From Pseudomonadota bacterium (lineage in GTDB: Bacteria > Pseudomonadota > Alphaproteobacteria > Micropepsales > Micropepsaceae), in contig JAKOQZ010000001.1 of the NCBI GenBank assembly GCA_029778105.1, positions 1 through 52,224 of the forward strand: a DNA stretch of 52,224 nucleotides. Reading direction: 5' to 3'. Numbering within the stretch: position 1 is the first letter of the stretch; every line of letters begins with the position of its first letter. Positions 1 through 8,142 of the stretch are shown here, piece after piece. Under the pieces are notes generated by a model. The model made no database searches and was not told the DNA's origin. It saw nothing but the letters and a program-made list of their open reading frames with translations. Made by a program: the position numbers and the translations under genes.

Positions 1-915
1 GGACAACGGCGTATCGCCCAGCCAGTTCACCCGCGCCACATCGACATCTTTCACCGCCAGCGCCGTGCGCGGGCCGACGACGACGCGGCGTGTGCGCGGC
101 TCCAGCCGCACCACATACAGGGCTTCGCCGGCCGTCTTGAGGTCCAGCCCACGGCGCTGGCCGACCGTATAGTTCACGATCCCCTCGTGTGCGCCCAGCA
201 CACGGCCGTCGACATGCACGATCTCACCCGGCGCAGCGGCGTCGGCGCGCAGCTTGCGCACCAGATCGCCATAGCGGCCCTCGGGAACGAAGCAGATATC
301 CTGGCTATCCGGCTTGGTCGCGACATCCAGCCCAAACCGCGCCGCAAGGTCGCGCGTCTCGCTCTTGGGCAGGTCGCCCAACGGAAAATGCACGAAGCCC
401 AGCTGGTCGCGGGTCATGGAGAACAGGAAATAGCTCTGGTCGCGCTTGGGGTCCGCTGCGCGATGCAGTTCCGGCCCCTGCGGCCCCATCACCCGGCGGA
501 TGTAATGTCCCGTCGCCATCGCATCGGCGCCCAGGTCGCGCGCCACTGCCACCAGATCGGTGAATTTCACCGTCTCGTTGCAGGTGATGCACGGCACGGG
601 CGTCTCGCCCGCCAGGTAGGAATCGGCGAAACGGTCGATCACCGCCTCGCGGAAGCGGGTCTCGAAATCCAGGACATAGTGCGGAATCCCGATCTTGGCG
701 GCGGCGGCGCGCGCATCCCGGATATCGGCCCCTGCGCAGCAGGCGCCCTTCTTTTGCACCGCTGCGCCATGATCGTAGAGCTGCAGCGTAATGCCCACCG
801 TGTCGTATCCGGCCTCTTTCAGCAGCGCAGCCGTCACCGTCGAGTCGACGCCGCCCGACATGGCGACGACGACCCTGGTTTCCGCGCGGGGCTTGGAAAG
901 CTTCAGATCGACCAT
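1..915 (-). CDS. mnmA: tRNA-specific 2-thiouridylase MnmA (5' part; runs off the window)
   Basis: MnmA adds sulfur to C2 of the wobble uridine of tRNA Lys, Glu and Gln, using ATP and a sulfur relay. The reading frame is open from the ATG at 913-915 to the window edge, giving 305 codons. The PP-loop SGGVDS is at residues 20-25, and a CxxC in the context TPVPCITCN carries the expected catalytic cysteine. The end of the protein (second active-site Cys region and C-terminal barrel) is partly outside the window. It lies 33 bp downstream of flgL on the same strand, so read-through from flgKL is possible, but the function is housekeeping. The identification is firm; only completeness cannot be checked. 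Confidence 0.95.
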   Translation of the reverse strand, partial: MVDLKLSKPRAETRVVVAMSGGVDSTVTAALLKEAGYDTVGITLQLYDHGAAVQKKGACCAGADIRDARAAAAKIGIPHYVLDFETRFREAVIDRFADSYLAGETPVPCITCNETVKFTDLVAVARDLGADAMATGHYIRRVMGPQGPELHRAADPKRDQSYFLFSMTRDQLGFVHFPLGDLPKSETRDLAARFGLDVATKPDSQDICFVPEGRYGDLVRKLRADAAAPGEIVHVDGRVLGAHEGIVNYTVGQRRGLDLKTAGEALYVVRLEPRTRRVVVGPRTALAVKDVDVARVNWLGDTPLS

Positions 916-948
916 GGGCGGCTATATAGGGCCCGCCCCGCCCGGGCG

Positions 949-1878
949 CTACACCGGCAGGTAATCCAGCAAAGACAGACCCTGAACCGTCGCAAACGTC
1001 TTCGCCGAGGCCTGTAACGCGGTCTGGGCCGTGTTCAGCTTGGTGATGGCTTCGGCCATATCGACGTCCTCGATGTCCGAAATCATCGCAGCCAACGTCG
1101 AGCGGGCATCGTTGTGGCGATCGACCGCATCGTCCGCCGCCTTGTAGGCAACGCCGTTCGCCGCAAGCAGACTGTTCACTCCCTGGTTGACCGAGCCCAG
1201 CTGCGGCACGATCGACGAGAGATAATTCGACTGCGCAGCCGTCATCGTGTCGGCGAACGGACCGTTCGGACCGGCATCGTACGACATGATCTGGCGCAGC
1301 ATGTCGAAGGCAGGCCCGCCCAGTTCGTCGGCGAGCTGACTGAACGAAATGACCTGGTTGTTGTCGATACGCCCGCTCTGTCTGACCGCATTGTTCTGGA
1401 ACGCATCGGCGGTGGCCGGCAGCGCCACCAGCTCTTGCAGAGAAGTTACGGTGACGGGCGGTACGTCCTGACGTGTGCCGCCGTAGATATACTTGCCGTC
1501 GATCTGGGTGTTGAGGATCGAGGTAATCCGGTCGAACACGCCCTGCAGCTCGCTCTTCAGTCCCGCGCCGCTTCCGTTGGCGACGGCGTCCAGCACGACC
1601 TGTTTCAGATCGGCGGTGATCGAACCCAGCTCGTCGATCTGCGTGTCCTGCATATCGAGTCGCGAACGAATCGCCTTGGCGCTGGCGAGGAAGTCCGCCG
1701 TGCGGGAATCTGCGCTGCGGGCGGCCATCAGTGCGCCCAGATCTTCCGGCGCATCGGAAAACTCGCTGATCCGCTTGCCCGTAGAGACCTGGCTCTGCGC
1801 GTCGTAGAGGCTGCGCTGCGTGCGCTGCAGCTCGGCCAGCATGGCCGAATTGTTCATCAGGGTGGCGACGCGTTCCAT
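949..1878 (-). CDS. flgL: Flagellar hook-filament junction protein FlgL
   Basis: FlgL (HAP3) is an exported axial protein joining hook and filament. The 309-residue product begins MERVATLMNNSAML, the flagellin-like N-terminal helix, with RTQRSLYDAQSQVSTGKRI around residues 19-37. It ends with a flagellin-like C-terminal helix that includes DIEDVDMAEAITKLNTAQ. There is no signal peptide, as expected for a type III flagellar export substrate. The start lies 5 bp after the flgK stop, so the two form one operon transcribed from the flgK/fliK divergent region. Confidence 0.93.
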   Translation of the reverse strand: MERVATLMNNSAMLAELQRTQRSLYDAQSQVSTGKRISEFSDAPEDLGALMAARSADSRTADFLASAKAIRSRLDMQDTQIDELGSITADLKQVVLDAVANGSGAGLKSELQGVFDRITSILNTQIDGKYIYGGTRQDVPPVTVTSLQELVALPATADAFQNNAVRQSGRIDNNQVISFSQLADELGGPAFDMLRQIMSYDAGPNGPFADTMTAAQSNYLSSIVPQLGSVNQGVNSLLAANGVAYKAADDAVDRHNDARSTLAAMISDIEDVDMAEAITKLNTAQTALQASAKTFATVQGLSLLDYLPV

Positions 1879-1883
1879 CGCGG

Positions 1884-4025
1884 TTACCTCATGATGTTCA
1901 GAAGCTCGTCGTAGAGCTTCTGTGCAGTCGTGATCAGGCGCGCGCCCGCATTGTAGGCTTGCTGGAAGACCATCATCGCCGCCAGCTCTTCATCGAGATT
2001 CACGCCTTCGTGCTGGATCGCACGCTCTTCGACCTCGCTCTTGAGCGAAAGGGCGTCGCTGGCGCTGTTGCTCGCCGTCGCAGCCCGCTGACCGATATTG
2101 GCCACAAGCGAAGCCGCATATTCCGACAGCGACGCCACGCGCGCCGACGCATATCCGGCCACGGGAAAGCTCGCGTTCTGCCCCGCCGCCTGCAGCGCCA
2201 GCACGCCCTTGTTATCGGCCGACGCGAGCACCAGATCGCCGACCGCCGTCGTCGACGTCAGATCGAGCTGGGCCAGCGCCAGCGCGCCGGGGTTATTCGC
2301 AACCGAACTGCGCACGCTCAGACCCGTGCCCTGCGCCATCTGGTAGCTCTGGCCGAGCCCGAACATCTCGGTCAGCGACAGGCTCGTGCCGCCGCGCAGC
2401 GTCGTGTCGCCTTCCAGCTCAAGCCTGTTGGCCGAGCCACCGGTCGGCGTGAAGGTGATACGTCCCTCGCCGTCCAGCGCGAACGAGCCCGCTGCGCCGG
2501 CGGCCGCATTGAGGCCGGTGACCATGTCGCCGACAGTCGAGCCGGAAACGGTGTAGGTGAACCGCCGCGTGATCTCGCCGGTCGCGCCTCGGATCGCAAA
2601 GTCGACGGTCTGACCGGTCGTGAAGCCATGCGCGTCCGTCGACTTCAGTCCGGTCGCGAAATTCGTCGGCACGCTCGAAACGAAGACGTCGTTGAGGCCG
2701 AATGTGTGGGCAAATCCGCGCCCCGCGCGGCTCGACGGGTTCGCCGCATCCTGCGACACCGCAATGCCGTTGCCTCCGGTCGCGCTCAGCGACAGCACGC
2801 CGTTGGTGAAGCTGGCCGATCCTGCGCCGCCGAGCGCGGTGTTCAGCGCACCGACGAAGCTGCCGATGGTGCCGCCGATCGCCGTCGATGCGCCGCCATC
2901 CACGCTCAGCGTGCCGGCGGTGAAGTCGACGTCGACCCTGCGGACGAGTTTGCCCTGCGCATCGACCACGGCCAGACTGGTCTTGCCGGTGAAACCGAGC
3001 GAGTCCGTCGCCAGCAGACCCGTGTCCTTGCCGGTCAGAGCGGAGGGCGCCGGCCACGCAGACGATGCGTTGTGCGCCGCGTTGTAGGCTTCGGCGGTCG
3101 ATGCGGCGAGCGCGCCGATCTCAGCCGCGATATTGGGTAACGTCACGTCGCGCAGGTCCAGAAGACCGCGCAGCGTGCCGCCCGTGATATGGCGTTCGAA
3201 CGGTTCGGCGGGCCCGATTGGCGCGCCTGTGTCCTGATTTTTCCGCACCACGGTCATGCCCGCGAAGACGGTCTCGGCCGAGGCGCCGCTGAGATCGATA
3301 TGGGTCGCCTCGGCCGCGCTCTCGCTGACCAGCGTAAACCCGGTCGGCGTCGTGATGTTGATCCGGCCCGTCGATCCCTGGCTCACCTGGATTTCCAGCA
3401 GCGAGGCCAGCTCACGAACGGCTGCATCACGCTCGTCGGTCAACGCGCTCGCGCTATCGCCCTGCAGCGTCGCCCGCTGTATGGGCCCATTCAGCGCCGC
3501 AATGCGCGAGGTGAGGTCGTTGACGCGCTGCACGGCGTCGCCGATTTCGGCGTCGGCCTTGGCGCGCAGGTCCTGAACGCTCGACGCCAGATCGCTGATG
3601 CCCTGCGTGAAGTCCTTCATCTTCTGGACCAGCTGCGCGCGTCCCGCAACCGAAGTCGGGTCCGCCGACAGCTGCGCCAGCCCCTCCGTCATCGCGGCGA
3701 GACGCGAGGCAGGATCGCGCTTGTCCGAAACGCCGCCCAGAGACTTCTGCAACTGATCGAGAAACCGCGCCGCCGCGTCGCTTTCGCCCACATCCGATGC
3801 GGCCGACCAGCGCTCGGACGCGAGGAACTGATCCACCGAGCGGCGGACCGAACTCATCTCCACGCCGGCCAGCACGCCCCCGGCGGTCTGCGTCTGGAAC
3901 TGGACCGTCCGTCGCACATAGTCGGGCGTATTGACGTTCGCGATGTTGGTCGATGTCGTCCTCAGCGCCGCCTGGTTGGCAAGCAGCGCCGACAGACCAT
4001 TGTTGAGGATCGCGTTGATCGACAT
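1884..4025 (-). CDS. flgK: Flagellar hook-associated protein FlgK
   Basis: FlgK (HAP1) is the first hook-filament junction protein. I chose the ATG at 4023-4025 (MSINAILNNGLSALLANQ) over an upstream in-frame start, because the conserved rod/hook N-terminal motif, including NIANVNTPDYVRR, starts there. This gives 713 residues. The C-terminus carries the family motif GVNLDEELAAMMVFQQAYNA followed by an axial-protein helix. The middle is long and Ala/Ser/Thr/Gly-rich, the variable domain of FlgK. The gene is divergent from fliK and is followed within 5 bp by flgL. Confidence 0.95.
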   Translation of the reverse strand: MSINAILNNGLSALLANQAALRTTSTNIANVNTPDYVRRTVQFQTQTAGGVLAGVEMSSVRRSVDQFLASERWSAASDVGESDAAARFLDQLQKSLGGVSDKRDPASRLAAMTEGLAQLSADPTSVAGRAQLVQKMKDFTQGISDLASSVQDLRAKADAEIGDAVQRVNDLTSRIAALNGPIQRATLQGDSASALTDERDAAVRELASLLEIQVSQGSTGRINITTPTGFTLVSESAAEATHIDLSGASAETVFAGMTVVRKNQDTGAPIGPAEPFERHITGGTLRGLLDLRDVTLPNIAAEIGALAASTAEAYNAAHNASSAWPAPSALTGKDTGLLATDSLGFTGKTSLAVVDAQGKLVRRVDVDFTAGTLSVDGGASTAIGGTIGSFVGALNTALGGAGSASFTNGVLSLSATGGNGIAVSQDAANPSSRAGRGFAHTFGLNDVFVSSVPTNFATGLKSTDAHGFTTGQTVDFAIRGATGEITRRFTYTVSGSTVGDMVTGLNAAAGAAGSFALDGEGRITFTPTGGSANRLELEGDTTLRGGTSLSLTEMFGLGQSYQMAQGTGLSVRSSVANNPGALALAQLDLTSTTAVGDLVLASADNKGVLALQAAGQNASFPVAGYASARVASLSEYAASLVANIGQRAATASNSASDALSLKSEVEERAIQHEGVNLDEELAAMMVFQQAYNAGARLITTAQKLYDELLNIMR

Positions 4026-4130
4026 CAGGCGCGCCCTCCGCACGCGGCATCTTTTGCCGCCAAGAGGCGGAAATTGCCGGGCGAAATCACAGGCTTAAGA
4101 CGGCGCAACCATTGTCTCACGCGGGATTCC

Positions 4131-4145
4131 GCATGAGGCCATCCA
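4131..4145 (-). promoter_or_regulatory. Candidate sigma-54 promoter for flgK-flgL
   Basis: The minus strand reads TGGATGGCCTCATGC. It keeps the invariant GG-N10-GC of -24/-12 promoters and TGC at the -12 end, but not the full TGGCACG/TTGC consensus. It lies about 105 bp upstream of the flgK start. A second weak match, TGAGACAATGGTTGC at 4105-4119, has a better TTGC but lacks the GG. Late flagellar genes in Caulobacter relatives use sigma-54 with FlbD, which makes one of these likely. Confidence 0.3.
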
Positions 4146-4318
4146 GGTGAAGCGCGCGACGAGCCGGTCATGCCGACGGAGTCGCAACTTCCGCGCCAGC
4201 CCAAAAGCCGCATTCCTGCCCGGCAGAAAGCGGAGCGCGCTGCAGATTCTGCCCGCCGCCCGACGCGCGAAATCCCCAGATTCTGCGGCTTGCGGGCCTG
4301 GAACCCCACGATCTGGCG

Positions 4319-4333
4319 TGGCCCCGCGCTTGC
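4319..4333 (+). promoter_or_regulatory. Sigma-54 (-24/-12) promoter for fliK-flgD-flgE
   Basis: The sequence TGGCCCCGCGCTTGC fits the consensus TGGCACG-N4-TTGC, with perfect TGGC and TTGC halves and the required GG-N10-GC spacing. The fliK ATG follows 42 bp downstream, leaving room for a start site near 4345. The sigma-54 activator gene flbD is in the same window. Confidence 0.72.
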
Positions 4334-4374
4334 TAGTGACCTCGCCGTCGCCTTTTCGATCGGACGCCGCACGT

Positions 4375-5553
4375 ATGCTCACCAGCGCCACCGCGCCAGC
4401 CTCCACCCCCGCCACGCCTGTGGCGGCGGACGGCGCGTCGCCGGAGACGAAGGCCGCGAATGCCGCCGACTTTCTGGCGCTGATGACGGGCGGCGCCGCC
4501 GCCAGGAAAGCGGCTAAAACGAAGAGCGGCCCGCTCGCCGCAGCCCAGGTCGTCAAACAGGCAGGGGCCGCAGCCGGCACACCCGCCAAGACGGACTCCT
4601 CCACGCAGGTGATCGCCGTCGCCGCCGATGCCGCCAAAGGCAGCGCTACTGCGCGGCTCACCGTCGTAAAGACAGCCGGCAAGCCGGAGGCTACGGCCGA
4701 CAGCGAGGCCATCAAAACCGAAAAGACGGCGGCGCTTCCGGCCGCCCTGCTCGCCGCGCTCACTGCCGGCGCACAGCCTCACGGCACCAGCGAGATCACC
4801 GAAACCGCACTGGCCGCCACGCAGGATGCGAGCGGCGCCGAAGCCGGCAAAGCCAAGGCAAAGCCGGTCCGCACCGCCGCCCGCCGCGAAGGCGCCGACA
4901 CACCGGGTAAATCCGAGACGCCGGCCAAACCGGCCGAGGCGGCTGCCGACGCCGCGCGCGCCGCAAAAGCCGAGGTCCAACCGGCGACGCCGCAGGCCGC
5001 CACGTCGCGCTCCGCCGACACGGCGTCTCTTCTGCCCACGGCGGTCACACCGGAAGCGGCCGATCCGCAGGCTCCCGCCTCGCCTCTCGCCGGACAGCTC
5101 ACCGAAGCCCGCATTCAGCTCTCGACACGCGAGGCGGCCCAGGCCGGCTTCACCGCGCCCGTGCTCGCCATGCGCGTCACCACCAAGGACGGCGTCGCCA
5201 AGAGCATCGAGATCCGTCTCGATCCCGCCGAACTCGGACAGGTCGACGTGAAGCTCGAAACCGGCCACGACGGCAAGCTCAAGGCGGTGCTGTCGGCCGA
5301 GAACGCCAGCGCGTTCGAGCTTCTGAAGAAAGACGGCGGCGCGCTCGAGGCGGCCCTGCGCGAGGCCGGGGTCGATCTCGCCGACGGCGCGCTCACCTTC
5401 GCGCTCAACGATTCCGGCGCCGACCATTCGCAACAGCGCGAGGCGGCCTATGGCGGCGCCGAGGCGCGGCGCAATGCCCGGGCCGAGGAAATCGCGGCGG
5501 CCGCGGTCGAAACCTCCAGCTGGCGCAACGGCGCCCTCGACATCTCGGTTTAG
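4375..5553 (+). CDS. fliK: Flagellar hook-length control protein FliK
   Basis: FliK measures hook length and switches export specificity through FlhB. I chose the ATG at 4375, 42 bp after the sigma-54 site, giving 392 residues. The frame is open further upstream, but that part has atypical Arg/Ser-rich composition. The N-terminal two thirds is low-complexity Ala/Thr/Lys/Pro-rich, as usual. The C-terminal Flg_hook domain (about residues 260-350) shows SIEIRLDPAELGQVDVKLE, the family core motif. It is followed after 8 bp by flgD. The Ala/Pro-rich region makes alignment weak outside the C-terminal domain. Confidence 0.88.
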   Translation: MLTSATAPASTPATPVAADGASPETKAANAADFLALMTGGAAARKAAKTKSGPLAAAQVVKQAGAAAGTPAKTDSSTQVIAVAADAAKGSATARLTVVKTAGKPEATADSEAIKTEKTAALPAALLAALTAGAQPHGTSEITETALAATQDASGAEAGKAKAKPVRTAARREGADTPGKSETPAKPAEAAADAARAAKAEVQPATPQAATSRSADTASLLPTAVTPEAADPQAPASPLAGQLTEARIQLSTREAAQAGFTAPVLAMRVTTKDGVAKSIEIRLDPAELGQVDVKLETGHDGKLKAVLSAENASAFELLKKDGGALEAALREAGVDLADGALTFALNDSGADHSQQREAAYGGAEARRNARAEEIAAAAVETSSWRNGALDISV

Positions 5554-5561
5554 GAAACGAC

Positions 5562-6230
5562 ATGGACGTCACCTCAACCACGAGCGCTTCGTCGTCACAG
5601 GCCACCAAGTCCGGCAAGGTGCTGACGCAGAATTTCGACACCTTTCTCAAGCTGCTGACTGCGCAGCTTCAGAACCAGGACCCGCTCGAGCCTATGGACG
5701 CGGCGCAGTTCACCCAGCAGCTCGTCCAGTATTCGGGCGTCGAACAGGGCATCTACACCAACAAGAATCTCGAAACGCTGATCGCGCTTCAGCAAAGCGG
5801 CGGCATGGGTTCGGCAGTCAACTATATCGGCCGCGAGGTCGAGGCGCAGAACAACCAGGCGGCGCTCAGCGGCGGTCAGGCCCAGTGGACTTACACGCTG
5901 CCGGCGGTGGCCGAGAGCGTTCAGCTCGTCGTACGCGACGCCAACGGCAAGGCCGTCTATTCCGGCACCGGACCGCTGACCGCCGGCGACCACACCATCG
6001 CCTGGGACGGCAAGCTGGCCAGCGGCGCCGATGCGCCGGAAGGCGTCTATTCGCTTGAGGTCACTGCGAAGTCGAAGGACGGCGCGACGCTGACCTCACC
6101 TGTCACGCTGTCGGGGCGCGTCACCGGCGTTGAGATGGTCAATGGCGCCGTCGTGCTGGATGTCGGCGGCGTGAAACTGAAACTGACGGATGTCGAGGCG
6201 GTTCGCGAGATTCCTGCGACACAGGCGTGA
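5562..6230 (+). CDS. flgD: Flagellar hook-capping scaffold FlgD
   Basis: FlgD caps the growing hook and helps FlgE subunits assemble. The 222-residue product has the conserved N-terminal block NFDTFLKLLTAQLQNQDPL and the following QFTQQLVQYSGVEQ. Both are diagnostic for FlgD. A C-terminal FlgD Ig/tudor-like domain follows, with WDGKLASGADAPEGVYSLEV at about residues 147-166. A Shine-Dalgarno-like AGGAAA precedes the ATG. It sits between fliK and flgE in one probable sigma-54 operon. Confidence 0.95.
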   Translation: MDVTSTTSASSSQATKSGKVLTQNFDTFLKLLTAQLQNQDPLEPMDAAQFTQQLVQYSGVEQGIYTNKNLETLIALQQSGGMGSAVNYIGREVEAQNNQAALSGGQAQWTYTLPAVAESVQLVVRDANGKAVYSGTGPLTAGDHTIAWDGKLASGADAPEGVYSLEVTAKSKDGATLTSPVTLSGRVTGVEMVNGAVVLDVGGVKLKLTDVEAVREIPATQA

Positions 6231-6328
6231 CATCCGGGGAATGACGCGCCGCCAAAAAGGCGTCGCGCTTTGAAATGGGGCGGTCCGATGCGCGAAGCGC
6301 ACGGGCTCGCGTTCGGGGACCAGTATCC

Positions 6329-7630
6329 ATGAGCCTCTACGGCGCTCTCTTCACCGGCGTATCCAGCCTGGCGGCCAACAGCCGCGCGCTGGGCATCTCT
6401 TCCAACAACATCGCGAACGTGAACACCGTCGGCTACAAGGCCTCGGTGGCGCAATTCGCCACACTGCTCGGCCGCGACACGCCGGCGGGTCAGTTTTCCA
6501 GCGGCGGCGTCAAGACGATCACGCAGCAGCGCGTGACGGCGCAGGGCCTGCCGCAGAATACCGATAGCGGCACCGACCTCGCCATCAGCGGTCAGGGCTT
6601 CTTCGTCGTCAGCAAGACGGCCAACGCTTCCAGCGGAAATGGCGGTCTGCTCTATACGCGCGCCGGATCGTTCGCGCCCGACGAGGACGGCAACCTGCGT
6701 AACGCGCAGGGCTTCTATCTGATGGGCTGGCGCCTCGATACGCTCGGCAACATCCCCGCCAACACCTCATCGCTTGAGCCGATCAGCCTCGGCAGCCTCA
6801 GCGGCACGGCGGAAGCGACCACCTCGGTATCGATCAGCGCCAATCTTCAGGCCAGCACCACGGCCGTGCCGGGCTACACGGCGGGCTCGATGGCCAGCGG
6901 CGCGCAGACCCCTGCCTTCCAGCGGACGGTGGAAGTCTACGACAGCCAGGGCGGCGTGCAGCCGCTCCGGCTCGCTTTCATCAAGACGGGTGCGAACACC
7001 TGGCAGTACGAAGCGATCTATGACGGCAACCCCGCCAATATCGGCGGGTCCGGGTCCAACCCTGTCGCCAGCGGCACCGTCACCTTCAATACGAACGGCA
7101 CGCTCGCGACGCCCGCAGCGCCGATCAACGTGACGATCCCCTGGGCCGCGTCGTCGGGCCTCGCGCCGCAGACCATCGGTCTCAATGTCGGAACTCCGGG
7201 GCAATCGGGCGGCCTGACCCAGTTCGAAGCGCCCTCCAGTTCGGAGTCGCCGATCGTGAACGGCGCGGCCTTCGGCCGGCTCGCCGGCGTCTCGATCAAC
7301 AACGAGGGCTACGTGACGGCGGTGTTCGACAACGGCCTGCAGCGTCAGGTCTACAAGATCCCGCTCGCCACCTTCACCAATCCCGACGGGCTTACCGCGC
7401 TCAACGCCAACGTCTATCGCCTCAGCGAGGATTCCGGCTCCGTGACGCTGTCGGAAGCGAATGTCGGCAGCGCCGGCGAGATCAACGCGCAGAGCCTTGA
7501 AGCTTCGACCGTCGACCTCGCCAAGGAGTTCACCGACATGATCACGACGCAGCGCGCCTACTCCGCCGCGACGCGCATCATTTCCACTGCCGACGCGATG
7601 CTGCAGGAAATGCTGAGCATTAAGAGATAG
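6329..7630 (+). CDS. flgE: Flagellar hook protein FlgE
   Basis: FlgE is the structural subunit of the hook. I chose the ATG at 6329 (MSLYGALFTGVSSLAANS), where the rod/hook N-terminal motif begins and NIANVNTVGYKAS follows; this gives 433 residues. Further marks are the SGQGFFVV block near residue 89 and the C-terminal hook motif ASTVDLAKEFTDMITTQRAY. The 98-bp gap after flgD has no convincing separate promoter, so it is probably co-transcribed from the fliK promoter. A hairpin terminator follows. Confidence 0.95.
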   Translation: MSLYGALFTGVSSLAANSRALGISSNNIANVNTVGYKASVAQFATLLGRDTPAGQFSSGGVKTITQQRVTAQGLPQNTDSGTDLAISGQGFFVVSKTANASSGNGGLLYTRAGSFAPDEDGNLRNAQGFYLMGWRLDTLGNIPANTSSLEPISLGSLSGTAEATTSVSISANLQASTTAVPGYTAGSMASGAQTPAFQRTVEVYDSQGGVQPLRLAFIKTGANTWQYEAIYDGNPANIGGSGSNPVASGTVTFNTNGTLATPAAPINVTIPWAASSGLAPQTIGLNVGTPGQSGGLTQFEAPSSSESPIVNGAAFGRLAGVSINNEGYVTAVFDNGLQRQVYKIPLATFTNPDGLTALNANVYRLSEDSGSVTLSEANVGSAGEINAQSLEASTVDLAKEFTDMITTQRAYSAATRIISTADAMLQEMLSIKR

Positions 7631-7653
7631 CGCCGTTTCTTTAACGGTTCCGG

Positions 7654-7690
7654 GCGCGGCGTTTCATTTCGGAACGCCGCGCTCGCATTT
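7654..7690 (+). terminator. Probable terminator of the fliK-flgD-flgE operon
   Basis: A perfect 10-bp stem (GCGCGGCGTT at 7654-7663 with AACGCCGCGC at 7673-7682) and a 9-base loop lie 24 bp after the flgE stop. The tail is only moderately T-rich (CGCATTTTG), so termination strength is uncertain. Confidence 0.6.
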
Positions 7691-7734
7691 TGCGACATAA
7701 CTGCTTGGAATTGGTCGCGTTTTTACGGCTGCGT

Positions 7735-7749
7735 TTAAACCGGGCTTAA
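7735..7749 (+). promoter_or_regulatory. CtrA box upstream of sciP
   Basis: The sequence TTAA-ACCGGGC-TTAA is a perfect match to the full CtrA operator TTAA-N7-TTAA. It lies 63 bp upstream of the sciP ATG, a distance suiting CtrA activation from the -35 region. In Caulobacter, sciP is a CtrA-activated gene whose product then inhibits CtrA. Confidence 0.82.
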
Positions 7750-7812
7750 GTGCCACGTGCCTATTCTCCCCTCACACAAAGAGCGCCGTATGAGGGCGCG
7801 GATGGGGTCGAG

Positions 7813-8079
7813 ATGAGCGATGCACGCGTCACGTATGTGATCGGGCCGGACGGAGCGCCGCTGACGGTGGCCGACCTTCCCAATCCCGATACGAAGCGTT
7901 GGGTGATCCGCCGCAAGGCGGAAGTGGTGGCGGCCGTGCGCGGCGGCCTGCTGAGCCTTGAAGAGGCCTGCAACCGCTACACACTGACGGTTGAGGAATT
8001 CCTTGCCTGGCAAAAGGCGATCGATCGCCATGGCCTGGCCGGTCTGCGCACCACGCGCATCCAGCAGTATCGCGCCTGA
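7813..8079 (+). CDS. sciP: CtrA inhibitor SciP (DUF1153 helix-turn-helix protein)
   Basis: SciP is a small cell-cycle regulator that binds CtrA and blocks CtrA-activated transcription, with its own weak DNA contacts. I chose the ATG at 7813, giving 88 residues starting MSDARVTYVIGPDGAPLT; an upstream in-frame GTG has no family similarity. The DUF1153 core is visible, with TKRWVIRRKAEVVAAVRGG, then the helix-turn-helix LSLEEACNRYTLTVEEFLAW, and a conserved tail TTRIQQYRA. It has its own CtrA box and a strong terminator, so it is monocistronic. Confidence 0.93.
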   Translation: MSDARVTYVIGPDGAPLTVADLPNPDTKRWVIRRKAEVVAAVRGGLLSLEEACNRYTLTVEEFLAWQKAIDRHGLAGLRTTRIQQYRA

Positions 8080-8093
8080 TCTCCGGGAAGCTG

Positions 8094-8134
8094 AATCGAA
8101 GCGCCGGGCCATCGCGCCCGGCGCTTCGATTTTT
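8094..8134 (+). terminator. Rho-independent terminator of sciP
   Basis: A 14-bp perfect stem (TCGAAGCGCCGGGC at 8096-8109 with its complement at 8116-8129), extendable to 16 bp, has a 6-base loop. It runs directly into TTTTT at 8130-8134, 15 bp after the sciP stop. The opposing kinase gene ends 9 bp further on. Confidence 0.9.
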
Positions 8135-8142
8135 GCAGGACC

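Larger units (their letters stand above)
4026..4374. other. Divergent flgK/fliK intergenic region (349 bp)
   Basis: No gene is supported here. The open frames running through it are start extensions of flgK or fliK without family similarity. It holds a good sigma-54 promoter for fliK (4319-4333), two weaker sigma-54-like matches for flgK on the minus strand (4131-4145 and 4105-4119), and a clustered set of short inverted repeats at about 4053-4083. These repeats include CCGCC-AAGA-GGCGG and the near-palindrome CGGAAATTGCCG. In Caulobacter-type promoters the FlbD enhancer sites occupy such a position, so the repeats could be FlbD sites; that is inference. Confidence 0.5.

Noticed and set aside
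6270-6300. A sigma-54-like GG-N10-GC in the flgD-flgE gap.
   Set aside because: Only the spacing fits; neither TGGC nor TTGC is present. flgE is more simply read from the fliK promoter.
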